Source: Dasytiphilus stammeri_B (GTDB lineage: Bacteria; Pseudomonadota; Gammaproteobacteria; Enterobacterales; Enterobacteriaceae). Taken from it: 10,379 nt of DNA. Made by a program: the position numbers and the translations under genes. This document shows positions 1 to 7,125 of the stretch, piece after piece. The stretch lies in NCBI GenBank assembly GCA_037083765.1, contig JBAPLS010000018.1, positions 1 through 10,379 on the forward strand, read 5' to 3'. The first letter of the stretch is position 1, and the number at the start of each line of letters is the position of its first letter. The notes beneath the pieces are model-generated. The model saw only the letters and a program-made list of their open reading frames with translations, was not told the DNA's origin and did not search any database.

Positions 1-753
1 GTTCATGATATTAACCTCTTAGGACAGAATGTTAATGCATATCGCGGATCAACGTCCAGAAATGAAGTTTGCAACTTTTCCGATCTTCTCCGTAAAATAG
101 CTTTAGTTAAGGGTATTGATCGTATCCGCTTTACTACTAATCACCCACGACATTTTACCGAAGATATAATTGAAGTTTATCGTGATCAACCACAACTCTC
201 GAATTTTCTCCATCTTCCAGTACAAAGTGGTTCCGATAGAATCTTAAAGATCATGCAACGAGGATATACGACCAATAAGTATAGGCAAATTATCCATAAA
301 TTACGTTCTGTACGTCCTAATATACATGTCAGTTCAGATTTTATTGTGGGTTTTCCCAGCGAGACTTCAGAGGATTTCGATCAAACACTACAATTTATAT
401 CAGAAATAAATTTTGATATGAGTTTTAGTTTTATATATTCGGCGAGACCTGGAACTAAAGCTGCTACCATGACTAATTATATTAGTGAAAAAGAAAAAAA
501 AGATCGTTTATATCGGATCCAAGCACTGCTTAAGCAACAGACCATCTCTTGGAGCCGACGTATGCTAGGTAGTGTACAAAGAGTGCTAGTGGAAGGACGT
601 TCCCGTAAAAATCTTACAGAACTTTCCGGGCGTACTGATAATAATCGCGTGGTAAACTTTGCAAGCAAAGTAGATCTAATAGGTAATTTTATTGATGTAG
701 AAATAGTAGAAGTTTGTCCAAATTCTCTCCGGGGAAAAATTATAGGTCAATAA
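1..753 (+). CDS. miaB: tRNA-2-methylthio-N6-dimethylallyladenosine synthase MiaB, 5'-truncated by window edge
   Basis: MiaB is a radical-SAM methylthiotransferase that adds the 2-methylthio group to i6A37 of tRNAs reading UNN codons. The reading frame is open from base 1, so the gene enters from the left; 250 residues are visible. By comparison with the 474-residue E. coli protein (from memory), about 190 N-terminal residues lie outside, including the radical-SAM CxxxCxxC motif, which therefore cannot be checked. Visible landmarks are LLGQNVNAYRG (residues 7-17), HLPVQSGSDRIL (about 71-82), SSDFIVGFPSET and, from about residue 190, a C-terminal TRAM RNA-binding domain containing ELSGRTDNNRVVNF and PNSLRGK. 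The protein stops soon after PNSLRGK, about 30 residues earlier than E. coli MiaB. An A8 run lies at 494-501 inside the gene. Downstream ybeY starts about 20 bp later on the same strand, so they are probably cotranscribed; the enteric ybeZ gene between them is absent. Confidence 0.96.
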   Translation, partial: VHDINLLGQNVNAYRGSTSRNEVCNFSDLLRKIALVKGIDRIRFTTNHPRHFTEDIIEVYRDQPQLSNFLHLPVQSGSDRILKIMQRGYTTNKYRQIIHKLRSVRPNIHVSSDFIVGFPSETSEDFDQTLQFISEINFDMSFSFIYSARPGTKAATMTNYISEKEKKDRLYRIQALLKQQTISWSRRMLGSVQRVLVEGRSRKNLTELSGRTDNNRVVNFASKVDLIGNFIDVEIVEVCPNSLRGKIIGQ

Positions 754-773
754 AAGTGAGATCAATGGAATTA

Positions 774-1280
774 ATGAAAAGAATTATTTTAAATCTGCAA
801 ATTGTCGTCCAGGAACGTGTCCACTTACCTACATCTGATCATTTTTCGAGATGGTTAGAGGCTGTTCTATTTTTTTTTAAATTTAAAACATCTCAGGAAG
901 TGACTATTCGTATAGTAGATCCTGATGAAAGTAAAGCTCTTAATTGGCGTTATCGGCGCCAAAATATAGCAACGAATATATTATCATTTCCATTTGAGAT
1001 ACCTAGTATTAATGATTTAAAGATCTCCTTACTAGGAGATTTGGTTATTTGTGGTTCTATTGTAGAAAAAGAAGCTCAAGAACAGCAAAAAAGATTGAGA
1101 GAACATTGGGCTCATATGGTAATTCATGGAAGTCTACACTTACTAGGTTATGATCATATTACGCTCGAGCACGCCAAACATATGGAAGTAATAGAAACTC
1201 AAATTATGAGGAATCTTGGCTATTCCGATCCTTATAAAGAAATATCATCCTCTTCAATAAGCTTGAAGAAAAATTTTTAA
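774..1280 (+). CDS. ybeY: Endoribonuclease / 16S rRNA maturation factor YbeY
   Basis: YbeY is a zinc metalloprotein (UPF0054) involved in 16S rRNA 3'-end maturation and 70S ribosome quality control. The zinc motif HGSLHLLGYDH is complete at residues 118-128, giving His118, His122 and His128. LLGDLVIC and EKEAQEQ also match the enteric family. I chose ATG 774 because its product begins MKRIILNLQ, which lines up with E. coli MSQVILDLQ, and GGAA sits 4 nt upstream. ATG 765 in the same frame, after AGTGAG, is a real alternative adding three residues. A still earlier in-frame ATG at 714 would overlap miaB and is unlikely. The 168-residue product is about 13 longer than E. coli YbeY (155), largely through a Ser/Lys-rich tail after GYSDPY. 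A T9 run lies at 870-878. It follows miaB as in enterics, with ybeZ missing; ybeX and lnt, expected next, are also missing. Confidence 0.95.
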   Translation: MKRIILNLQIVVQERVHLPTSDHFSRWLEAVLFFFKFKTSQEVTIRIVDPDESKALNWRYRRQNIATNILSFPFEIPSINDLKISLLGDLVICGSIVEKEAQEQQKRLREHWAHMVIHGSLHLLGYDHITLEHAKHMEVIETQIMRNLGYSDPYKEISSSSISLKKNF

Positions 1281-1330
1281 AACCGCCGAAATATGTAGAT
1301 TTTTTAAAATAGCAAGATAAGAGAAGCTAG

Positions 1331-3934
1331 ATGCAAAATCAATATCGTCCGGAAGAGATAGAACCCTACGTACAGCTGGCTTGGGAAAAAAATAAGACTT
1401 TTCAGGTGCAGGAAGAAGAAGGAAAAGAAAAATTTTATTGTTTATCAATGCCTCCCTATCCTTCGGGACATTTACATATGGGTCATGTGCGGAATTATAC
1501 TATTGGCGATGTAATTGCTCGATACCAGCGAATGAAAGGTAAAAATGTGTTACATCCTATGGGATGGGATGCCTTTGGTTTACCAGCCGAAACCGCAGCT
1601 ATAAACAATAATACTGTTCCTGCATCTTGGACATATAGCAATATCAATTATATGAAAAACCAGCTGAAATTATTGGGATTTAGTTATGACTGGAGTAGGG
1701 AATTGGTGACCTGTAATCCCGAATATTATCGTTGGGAACAATGGTTTTTCACTAAATTATATGACAAAGGTTTAGTATATAAAAAATTATCTTTGGTTAA
1801 TTGGTGTCCCACTGATCAAACTGTATTGGCCAATGAGCAAGTAATAGATGGACGCTGTTGGCGTTGTGATAGCCGAGTATCACTACGTAAAGTACCGCAG
1901 TGGTTTATAAGGATCACTTCTTATGCAGAAGAATTACTTCATGGATTAGATCACCTAGAATTTTGGCCGGATCAGGTGAAAAATATGCAACGTAATTGGA
2001 TTGGTCGTTCTGAGGGAGTAGAAATCAGTTTTCCACTGGTAGGATATGAAAATAAGATAACAATATATACTACACGACCAGATACTATCATGGGGATCAG
2101 CTGTCTAGCAATTGCCCTAGAGCATCCTCTCGCGGTGAAAGCGGCTGTGATCAATTCTCCTCTGTGTAATTTTATCCGTAAGTATGGATTAAAATATCCC
2201 CAAAACGAAAGAGAACACTCGGAAACAATAGTAGGAATGTCTACCGACCTTTTGGCTATTCATCCCTTAACTAGGAAAAAATTGCCTATTTGGGTAGTAA
2301 ACTTTATCAGTTTAGAATATGGTACCGGTGGAGTGATGATAGTACCTGCTCACGACCATCGAGACTGGGAGTTTGCGAATAAATATAATTTACCAATGAA
2401 ATCCGTCCTCTTAGCTGCCGATGGCACCCCACCCGATGTTAGTAGACGTGCTATGACGGAAAGAGGAACATTATTTAATTCGGGAGAATTCAGTGGTTTA
2501 TCCAATGAAATAGGTAGTAATATAATTATTAAGACCCTGATAAATAAAGGCGCAGGAAAACGGGCGGTGCACTATCGCCTTCGTGATTGGGGAGTCTCTC
2601 GTCAACGTTATTGGGGTGCACCTATTCCAATGATAACACTGGAAGATGGCTCAATTATTCCCGTTGCGGAAAATCAACTGCCTGTTATACTTCCAGAAAA
2701 TGTCATTGTGGATGGTATTACCAGTCCAATTAAGAATGATGATAAGTGGGGTCAAACTTTAGTCCAGGGGAAAAAAGCTGTTCGAGAAACAGATACTTTT
2801 GATACATTCATGGAATCTTCATGGTATTATGCACGCTATACCTGTCCGCACTATAAAAAAGGTATTTTAGATCCCTATGCAGCCAATTACTGGTTGCCCA
2901 TAGATCAATATATTGGGGGGATTGAACATGCTATTCTACACTTAATGTATTTTAGATTCTATCATAAGTTACTACGCGATGCCGGCTTAGTTCAGACTGA
3001 CGAACCAGCCAAACGATTATTATGCCAGGGAATGGTGTTGACAGACACTTTTTATTATCTTGGTAACAATCAGGAGCGAGTCTGGATTGATCCTCTCCAT
3101 GTTACCAGTAAGCGAGATGAAAAAGGACGAATTGTAAAAGCTCAAGATCGTGTCGGACGGGAGTTAGTTTATGCTGGGATTAGCAAAATGTCTAAATCTA
3201 AAAATAATGGTATTAACCCCCATATAATGATTGAAAAATACGGGGCAGATACGATCCGGTTATTCATAATGTTTGCTGCTCCGGCAGAACTGCCACTACA
3301 GTGGAGTAATTCAGGCATAGAAGGTTGTCGTCGTTTTTTGAAACGATTGTGGTATTTAGTTTATAAACATACTCAACAGGGACAAATAGATTTTCTAGAT
3401 CATCAAACTCCACTTAATGAAGTGCAGGCGTTGTTGCGACGAAAATTACATCAAACCATTGCTAAAGTTACTGACGATATTGAGCGTCGCCAGACTTACA
3501 ATACCGCTATTGCGGCTATTATGAAATTTCTTAACCATCTATCTCAATTCTCTCCAGACAACTCACAAGATCGCTCCTTAATGCAGGAGTCCCTTCTAGC
3601 TGTTATAAGAATGTTATATCCTTTTACACCACATATTTGCTTTGTATTATGGCAAGCTATTCATAACTTTAGAAAAAATATCGATATAGATCACGCGCAG
3701 TGGCCACAAGTAGATAAAGAAGCACTCAAAGAAAATACTTGGTTAATCGTCGTCCAAGTCAACGGAAAAGTTCGTGGAAGACTTATTATCCCAAATCACT
3801 TTAACGAAAAACAAATACACCAACAAGCTACCCGAGACCCACAGATCTCTAAGTATCTAAAAGGTCTCACACTCCGACAAGTGTTTTATGTACCTGGTAA
3901 ACTAATTAATCTAATCTTATCCTCAGGAAAATAA
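1331..3934 (+). CDS. leuS: Leucyl-tRNA synthetase LeuS (class Ia)
   Basis: LeuS charges tRNA-Leu with leucine in the cytoplasm. The 867-residue product is full length (E. coli 860) and similar throughout. The HIGH-type ATP motif is HLHMGH at residues 47-52 and the KMSKS loop is at 619-623. Zinc-domain cysteines are at 159, 176 and 179. The CP1 editing domain keeps TTRPDT (247-252, with Thr252) and HDHRD (341-345, with Asp345), so proofreading against mischarged tRNA looks intact, which is worth stating because some reduced symbionts lose editing. DWGVSRQRYWG (419-429) is in the catalytic core. The C-terminal region VVQVNGKVRG plus YVPGKLINL matches the tRNA-binding end of the family. AGAGAAG lies about 5-11 nt before the ATG, and the product begins MQNQYRPEEIE like E. 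coli MQEQYRPEEIE, fixing the start. A 50-bp spacer separates it from ybeY; lptE, which follows leuS in enterics, is absent. Confidence 0.98.
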   Translation: MQNQYRPEEIEPYVQLAWEKNKTFQVQEEEGKEKFYCLSMPPYPSGHLHMGHVRNYTIGDVIARYQRMKGKNVLHPMGWDAFGLPAETAAINNNTVPASWTYSNINYMKNQLKLLGFSYDWSRELVTCNPEYYRWEQWFFTKLYDKGLVYKKLSLVNWCPTDQTVLANEQVIDGRCWRCDSRVSLRKVPQWFIRITSYAEELLHGLDHLEFWPDQVKNMQRNWIGRSEGVEISFPLVGYENKITIYTTRPDTIMGISCLAIALEHPLAVKAAVINSPLCNFIRKYGLKYPQNEREHSETIVGMSTDLLAIHPLTRKKLPIWVVNFISLEYGTGGVMIVPAHDHRDWEFANKYNLPMKSVLLAADGTPPDVSRRAMTERGTLFNSGEFSGLSNEIGSNIIIKTLINKGAGKRAVHYRLRDWGVSRQRYWGAPIPMITLEDGSIIPVAENQLPVILPENVIVDGITSPIKNDDKWGQTLVQGKKAVRETDTFDTFMESSWYYARYTCPHYKKGILDPYAANYWLPIDQYIGGIEHAILHLMYFRFYHKLLRDAGLVQTDEPAKRLLCQGMVLTDTFYYLGNNQERVWIDPLHVTSKRDEKGRIVKAQDRVGRELVYAGISKMSKSKNNGINPHIMIEKYGADTIRLFIMFAAPAELPLQWSNSGIEGCRRFLKRLWYLVYKHTQQGQIDFLDHQTPLNEVQALLRRKLHQTIAKVTDDIERRQTYNTAIAAIMKFLNHLSQFSPDNSQDRSLMQESLLAVIRMLYPFTPHICFVLWQAIHNFRKNIDIDHAQWPQVDKEALKENTWLIVVQVNGKVRGRLIIPNHFNEKQIHQQATRDPQISKYLKGLTLRQVFYVPGKLINLILSSGK

Positions 3935-3942
3935 TATGTTGA

Positions 3943-3951
3943 TGATATAAT
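3943..3951 (+). promoter_or_regulatory. Candidate extended -10 promoter before holA
   Basis: TGATATAAT at these positions is a perfect extended -10 element (TG-N-TATAAT). It lies in the 74-bp leuS-holA spacer, with transcription predicted to start near 3958, about 50 nt before holA. No convincing -35 hexamer is present at 16-18 bp, which extended -10 promoters can tolerate. It would allow holA and downstream genes to be transcribed independently of leuS. The motif alone is the evidence. Confidence 0.4.
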
Positions 3952-4008
3952 ATCTTTGTCGATCGATATCAGGGTAAAAATAGTTAATTTCCTAAGTGGT
4001 GGATTATT

Positions 4009-5046
4009 ATGATTAAACTCACTTCTGAGAACCTGCCATTTCAGGTGGATAAAGAATTAAGCAGGTGTTATTTCCTAATAGGTAATGATTCTTTCTTATT
4101 ACAAGAAAGTGAACATATAGTGTTCGAGGCAGCTAAAAAAAAAGGATTTCAGGAGCATTACCGTGCTACTAGTGATAATAATCTTCAGGGATGGCAAGAT
4201 ATTATTTTTAATTTTAAAGCATATAGCTTATTTGCTAGAAAACGAACCTTTTGCCTAAAAGTTCCGACCTATTATGAAAAAGAAGTGAGTGTTCTCTGGC
4301 AAGAGAGATTATTGATGCTGTCAAAATTATTGCAATCTAATTCTAATATTCTCTTAATTATAATTCTTTCTTATCTCACCAAGAAACAAGAACAAAGTAC
4401 CTGGTTTACCACACTCAGTACCAAAAACACTGTATTAGTGTCTTGTTTCACGCCTCAAAAAGATCGTTACCTGAAGTGGATAAATCATCGAGCAACAAAC
4501 ATGGGATTGAAGATTGAAGAAGATGCTCTGCAGTTACTTTGTTGTAACTATGAAGGTAACTTATTAGCATTAGTTCAAAAACTAAACATGCTACGTTTGC
4601 TATGGCCCGATGGTAGGCTGTCACTTTCTCGAGTAGAAAATATTGTAAATGATGTATCGTATTTTACTCCTTACCAGTGGTTAGATTCAGTACTATCGGG
4701 ACAAAGTGCGCGCGCATTACATATCTTACATCAGTTACGCCAACAGGGTAGTGAAATCCATTTTCTGTGTAACTTTTTATCTTATGATTTAATAACATTA
4801 CTAACATTACAACAGCGTTGTCTAAGATCCTCTTCTTATCCTTTACTATCGAATAATCATCTCAGTTATAAAAAAATTCGACGATTGACATTTTTGACAG
4901 ACGCATTAAAAAGACTAAATAATACACATATTAAACTGGCTATTACTTTATTGTCCAGGCTAGAAATAGCTATTAAAAATCATGAGAATAAAACCTTATT
5001 ATGGTCGAGACTAGAAACTATATCCTTGTTATTAAGCACTAACTAG
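4009..5046 (+). CDS. holA: DNA polymerase III delta subunit HolA
   Basis: HolA is the clamp-opening subunit of the clamp-loader complex; it binds the beta sliding clamp and wedges its ring open for loading on primed DNA. The 345-residue product matches the E. coli protein (343) end to end. Landmarks are GNDSFLLQES (residues 25-34), SLFARKR (73-79), YEGNLLAL (181-188), VNDVSYFTPYQW (213-224) and RALHILHQLRQQGSE (235-249). Leu74-Phe75 correspond to the Leu73-Phe74 clamp-wedge pair of E. coli delta; the preceding Met of E. coli appears as Tyr. The ATG follows GGTGGA with 5 nt spacing. An A9 run at 4135-4143 encodes three consecutive lysines. In enterics holA sits between lptE and nadD; both are gone and the next gene is lipB. 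The sequence is divergent, as usual for this subunit, but the identification is firm. Confidence 0.95.
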   Translation: MIKLTSENLPFQVDKELSRCYFLIGNDSFLLQESEHIVFEAAKKKGFQEHYRATSDNNLQGWQDIIFNFKAYSLFARKRTFCLKVPTYYEKEVSVLWQERLLMLSKLLQSNSNILLIIILSYLTKKQEQSTWFTTLSTKNTVLVSCFTPQKDRYLKWINHRATNMGLKIEEDALQLLCCNYEGNLLALVQKLNMLRLLWPDGRLSLSRVENIVNDVSYFTPYQWLDSVLSGQSARALHILHQLRQQGSEIHFLCNFLSYDLITLLTLQQRCLRSSSYPLLSNNHLSYKKIRRLTFLTDALKRLNNTHIKLAITLLSRLEIAIKNHENKTLLWSRLETISLLLSTN

Positions 5047-5084
5047 TTAGTCAGTATAAAAACTATATATCTCTAGGTTTATTT

Positions 5085-5129
5085 TTGACTATAGTCAGAT
5101 ATATTTATGATATAAAGTATGTATAGGAG
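5085..5129 (+). promoter_or_regulatory. Candidate lipB promoter with palindrome, and ribosome binding site
   Basis: The 91-bp holA-lipB spacer contains TTGACT (5085-5090), close to a -35 consensus, and TGATATAAA (5108-5116), an extended -10-like element. The 20-bp gap between TTGACT and TATAAA is longer than ideal; TATGAT (5106-5111) gives 15 bp, so the exact -10 is uncertain. A perfect 12-bp palindrome, TGACTATAGTCA (5086-5097), overlaps the -35. AGGAG at 5125-5129 is a strong Shine-Dalgarno 8 nt before the lipB ATG. Confidence 0.4.
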
Positions 5130-5137
5130 CTAATTAC

Positions 5138-5764
5138 ATGTGCAGCGGTAAATTCATTATTCGTTATCTGGGTCTGCAACCATGGAGTCAAGTATATATA
5201 GCAATGCATAATTTTACTAAAAATAGACTATCTTTAACCCTGGATGAACTCTGGTTATTAGAGCATTGGCCAGTATTTACGCAGGGAAAGTCAGAAAAAT
5301 ATAAGAATAAGATACTTATGCATAGTGATATTCCAGTCATGCAAAGTGATCGAGGCGGAAAGATCACTTATCATGGTCCAGGACAGCTGATCATGTATGT
5401 TATGATTGATTTAAAAAGAAGAAACCTCAGGGTGAGATATTTAGTTACTGTAATAGAAAAATCTGTTATTAAGACCCTCAAATTATTTAATATTGATGCT
5501 CATGTGCGTAAAAATGCTCCGGGAGTATATATTACTGATAAAAAAATTTGCTCCCTGGGTTTACGTATCCACCAGGGGTGTTCACTGCATGGTTTTGCAG
5601 TTAACATTTCCATGGATTTAAACCCTTTTCAACACATTAATCCTTGTGGGCAGCCAGGTTTAGAGATGACACAATTAAGTGCATTTAATCCTGCGGTCTC
5701 CTTAGGAGAATTTCAGCAGGTTTTAGTAGATGAGTTTATTAGTATTTTTAAAATAGATATTTAG
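5138..5764 (+). CDS. lipB: Octanoyl-[ACP]:protein N-octanoyltransferase LipB
   Basis: LipB moves the octanoyl group from acyl carrier protein to a lysine of lipoyl domains (pyruvate and 2-oxoglutarate dehydrogenases, glycine cleavage H protein), the first step of endogenous lipoate synthesis. The 208-residue protein is near the E. coli length (213). Family motifs are EHWPVFTQG (42-50), SDRGGKITYHGPGQ (70-83), DKKICSLGLR (134-143) and INPCG (167-171). The catalytic pair Lys136 and Cys170 aligns with Lys135 and Cys169 of the E. coli enzyme, so the enzyme should be active. The start is fixed by the strong upstream AGGAG and by N-terminal alignment (RYLGLQPW versus RQLGLQPY). Its product is the substrate of LipA, encoded next on the same strand; the enteric ybeF gene between them is missing, leaving a 161-bp spacer. 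Confidence 0.97.
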   Translation: MCSGKFIIRYLGLQPWSQVYIAMHNFTKNRLSLTLDELWLLEHWPVFTQGKSEKYKNKILMHSDIPVMQSDRGGKITYHGPGQLIMYVMIDLKRRNLRVRYLVTVIEKSVIKTLKLFNIDAHVRKNAPGVYITDKKICSLGLRIHQGCSLHGFAVNISMDLNPFQHINPCGQPGLEMTQLSAFNPAVSLGEFQQVLVDEFISIFKIDI

Positions 5765-5861
5765 AAGTGTTTTTTAACCCATTGAAAAAAAACTCCTGCT
5801 TAACTAACCTTCCTCTTTCAGGAAAAAATAGAACAATTACATCCTCACTATACATTTAACC

Positions 5862-5920
5862 AGGATACTTTCGTAATGATGATAATATTCAAAAATATCG
5901 ATAATTCGAAAATGGTATAA
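5862..5920 (+). pseudogene. Eroded ancestral 5' end of lipA, now a short upstream ORF
   Basis: AGGA (5862-5865) lies 10 nt before ATG 5876, which opens a 14-codon ORF (MMIIFKNIDNSKMV) ending at TAA 5918-5920, 5 nt before the lipA ATG. Part of this DNA resembles the normal lipA N-terminus. Bases 5893-5901 read Lys-Tyr-Arg in the lipA frame and hit TAA at 5902, while 5900-5917 read Asp-Asn-Ser-Lys-Met-Val in the next frame. Together they recall KYRDADKMA of E. coli LipA with 2 nt deleted between Arg and Asp. About 31 nt more appear to be missing before the surviving KPEW. I infer a decayed N-terminal coding segment; the match is by memory and short. Confidence 0.5.
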
Positions 5921-5925
5921 GCAAA

Positions 5926-6792
5926 ATGCTGAACAAACCAGAATGGTTAAGGATCCAATTACCTCATGAATCCCAACATCTAAACAAACTTCAATCATTA
6001 ATACGGAGAAATGGTTTACATTCCGTTTGTGAAGAAGCATCCTGTCCTAATATTATTGATTGTTTTAATCAGGGTAAAGTAACTTTTTTAATTCTAGGTA
6101 ATATTTGTACTCGGCGTTGTCCATTTTGTGCTATCTCTCATGGGAGACCATTACCTTCGGATAAAAAGGAACCTCAAAGAATTGCCCAAACGATTAATAA
6201 GTTACATTTACGCTATATAGTGCTTACCTCTGTTAATCGTGATGATTTACATGATGGGGGAGCACAACATTTTGTGGATTGTATAGTGGCCATTAGAAAG
6301 ATGAATCCAATAATTAGGATTGAAATCCTAGTACCGGATTTTAGGGGATGTCTGGATAAGGCGATGAATATCTTCAATGATATGCCGCCAGATATATTTA
6401 ACCATAATCTAGAAACTGTGCCTGAAATCTATCACAAAATTCGTCCCGGCGCTAACTATGCTTATTCGTTAAAGTTACTTAAGCGTTTTAAGGAAGATCA
6501 TCCTGATATTCCAACTAAATCTGGCCTAATGGTGGGTTTAGGAGAAAAATATGCAGATATTATTAATGTTATGTATGATCTTCGCTCCCATGGAGTTACT
6601 ATGATCACCATAGGACAATATCTACAGCCAAGTAGATACCATTTACCAGTCAGACGATATGTCAGTCCCGATGAGTTTGCAGAGCTCCAAACAAACGCTC
6701 AAGCCCTGGGTTTTACTCATGCTGCGTGCTCTCCTTTGGTACGTTCTTCTTATCATGCAGACAAGCAAGCAGAAAAATTATTTAATAATTAA
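5926..6792 (+). CDS. lipA: Lipoyl synthase LipA (radical SAM), N-terminally shortened
   Basis: LipA inserts two sulfur atoms into octanoylated lipoyl domains, completing the cofactor started by LipB. Auxiliary [4Fe-4S] cluster cysteines are CEEASCPNIIDC (Cys35, 40, 46) and radical-SAM cysteines are CTRRCPFC (Cys61, 65, 68). VNRDDLHDGGAQHF, FNHNLETVP, TKSGLMVGLGE, QYLQPSRYHLPV and the conserved C-terminal RSSYHA (273-278) are all present, so the catalytic core is complete. The 288-residue product lacks about 33 N-terminal residues compared with E. coli (321); it begins MLNKPEW where E. coli has LLRKPEW. The upstream frame is closed by TAA at 5902, so the ATG at 5926 is the only plausible start in a good position. 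It has no clear Shine-Dalgarno of its own, only GGTATAAG, and the stop of a 14-codon upstream ORF lies 5 nt before it, suggesting reinitiation. The stop codon runs into the terminator shared with cspE. Confidence 0.95.
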   Translation: MLNKPEWLRIQLPHESQHLNKLQSLIRRNGLHSVCEEASCPNIIDCFNQGKVTFLILGNICTRRCPFCAISHGRPLPSDKKEPQRIAQTINKLHLRYIVLTSVNRDDLHDGGAQHFVDCIVAIRKMNPIIRIEILVPDFRGCLDKAMNIFNDMPPDIFNHNLETVPEIYHKIRPGANYAYSLKLLKRFKEDHPDIPTKSGLMVGLGEKYADIINVMYDLRSHGVTMITIGQYLQPSRYHLPVRRYVSPDEFAELQTNAQALGFTHAACSPLVRSSYHADKQAEKLFNN

Positions 6793-6818
6793 AAAACCCG
6801 ACATTAAGACGGGTTTTT
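6792..6818. terminator. Bidirectional rho-independent terminator between lipA and cspE
   Basis: AAAAACCCG (6792-6800) and CGGGTTTTT (6810-6818) form a perfect 9-bp stem around a 9-nt loop. The G/C base of the stem is flanked by A and T runs on both sides, so it can end plus-strand lipA transcripts and minus-strand cspE transcripts. The last base of the lipA stop codon is the first base of the stem. Confidence 0.85.
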
Positions 6819-6834
6819 AATTCTGACTGTTAAC

Positions 6835-7044
6835 TTATACTAGAATCACATTAGCCGCAGCCGGACCTTTAGCGCCAGTTGTTATTTCAAACTCTACCCG
6901 TTGTCCTTCAGTCAAAGTTTTAAAACCATTGCTCTGGATTGCCGAAAAATGAACAAATACGTCTTTACTACCATCTTCTGGAGTAATAAACCCAAATCCT
7001 TTAGATTCATTAAACCATTTAACGTTTCCTTTAATCTTGGACAT
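6835..7044 (-). CDS. cspE: Cold shock-like RNA chaperone CspE
   Basis: CspE is a small single-domain OB-fold protein that binds single-stranded nucleic acid, melts RNA secondary structure and acts as a transcription antiterminator. The 69-residue product has the same length as E. coli CspE and differs, by my memory of that protein, at only a handful of positions. The RNA-binding motifs KGFGFITPEDG (residues 15-25, RNP1-type) and DVFVHFSAI (28-36, RNP2-type) are intact. The start is ATG 7042-7044, preceded by AAAGGTAA as Shine-Dalgarno; an in-frame TTG just before it is not needed. It is convergent with lipA and shares its terminator. In E. coli cspE lies in the same neighbourhood beyond lipA, so this marks the end of conserved gene order. 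It is much more conserved than its neighbours, as expected for a highly expressed chaperone. Confidence 0.97.
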   Translation of the reverse strand: MSKIKGNVKWFNESKGFGFITPEDGSKDVFVHFSAIQSNGFKTLTEGQRVEFEITTGAKGPAAANVILV

Positions 7045-7086
7045 CAATATTACCTTTAAATTTCATATAGGGACTCACAAACTGTG

Positions 7087-7110
7087 GCAGTTACTATAAT
7101 TAGCAACTGC
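7087..7110 (-). promoter_or_regulatory. Stem-loop in the cspE 5' leader
   Basis: In the minus-strand transcript, GCAGUUGCUA (7110-7101) pairs with UAGUAACUGC (7096-7087) around the tetraloop AUUA. This gives a 10-bp stem containing one G-U pair. On the plus strand the G-U position would be an A-C mismatch, so the structure favours the cspE mRNA. It begins about 9 nt after the predicted transcription start. Cold-shock mRNAs of the CspA family carry structured leaders that control translation and stability; this hairpin may play that part or simply protect the 5' end. I see no convincing cold-box sequence. Confidence 0.5.
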
Positions 7111-7125
7111 ATAGTCTTTTTATCT

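Noticed and set aside
477..668. Open minus-strand frames of about 60 codons opposite miaB, leuS and the lipB-lipA spacer/lipA
   Set aside because: They are antisense to, or run into, strongly conserved genes and resemble no protein family; shadows of the real coding frames.
714..773. In-frame upstream ATG at 714 giving a longer YbeY overlapping miaB
   Set aside because: The extra residues have no family counterpart; alignment with E. coli YbeY begins at ATG 774.
5810..5824. TTCCT/AGGAA mini-hairpin after lipB as a terminator
   Set aside because: The stem is only 5 bp and lacks a following T run on the plus strand.
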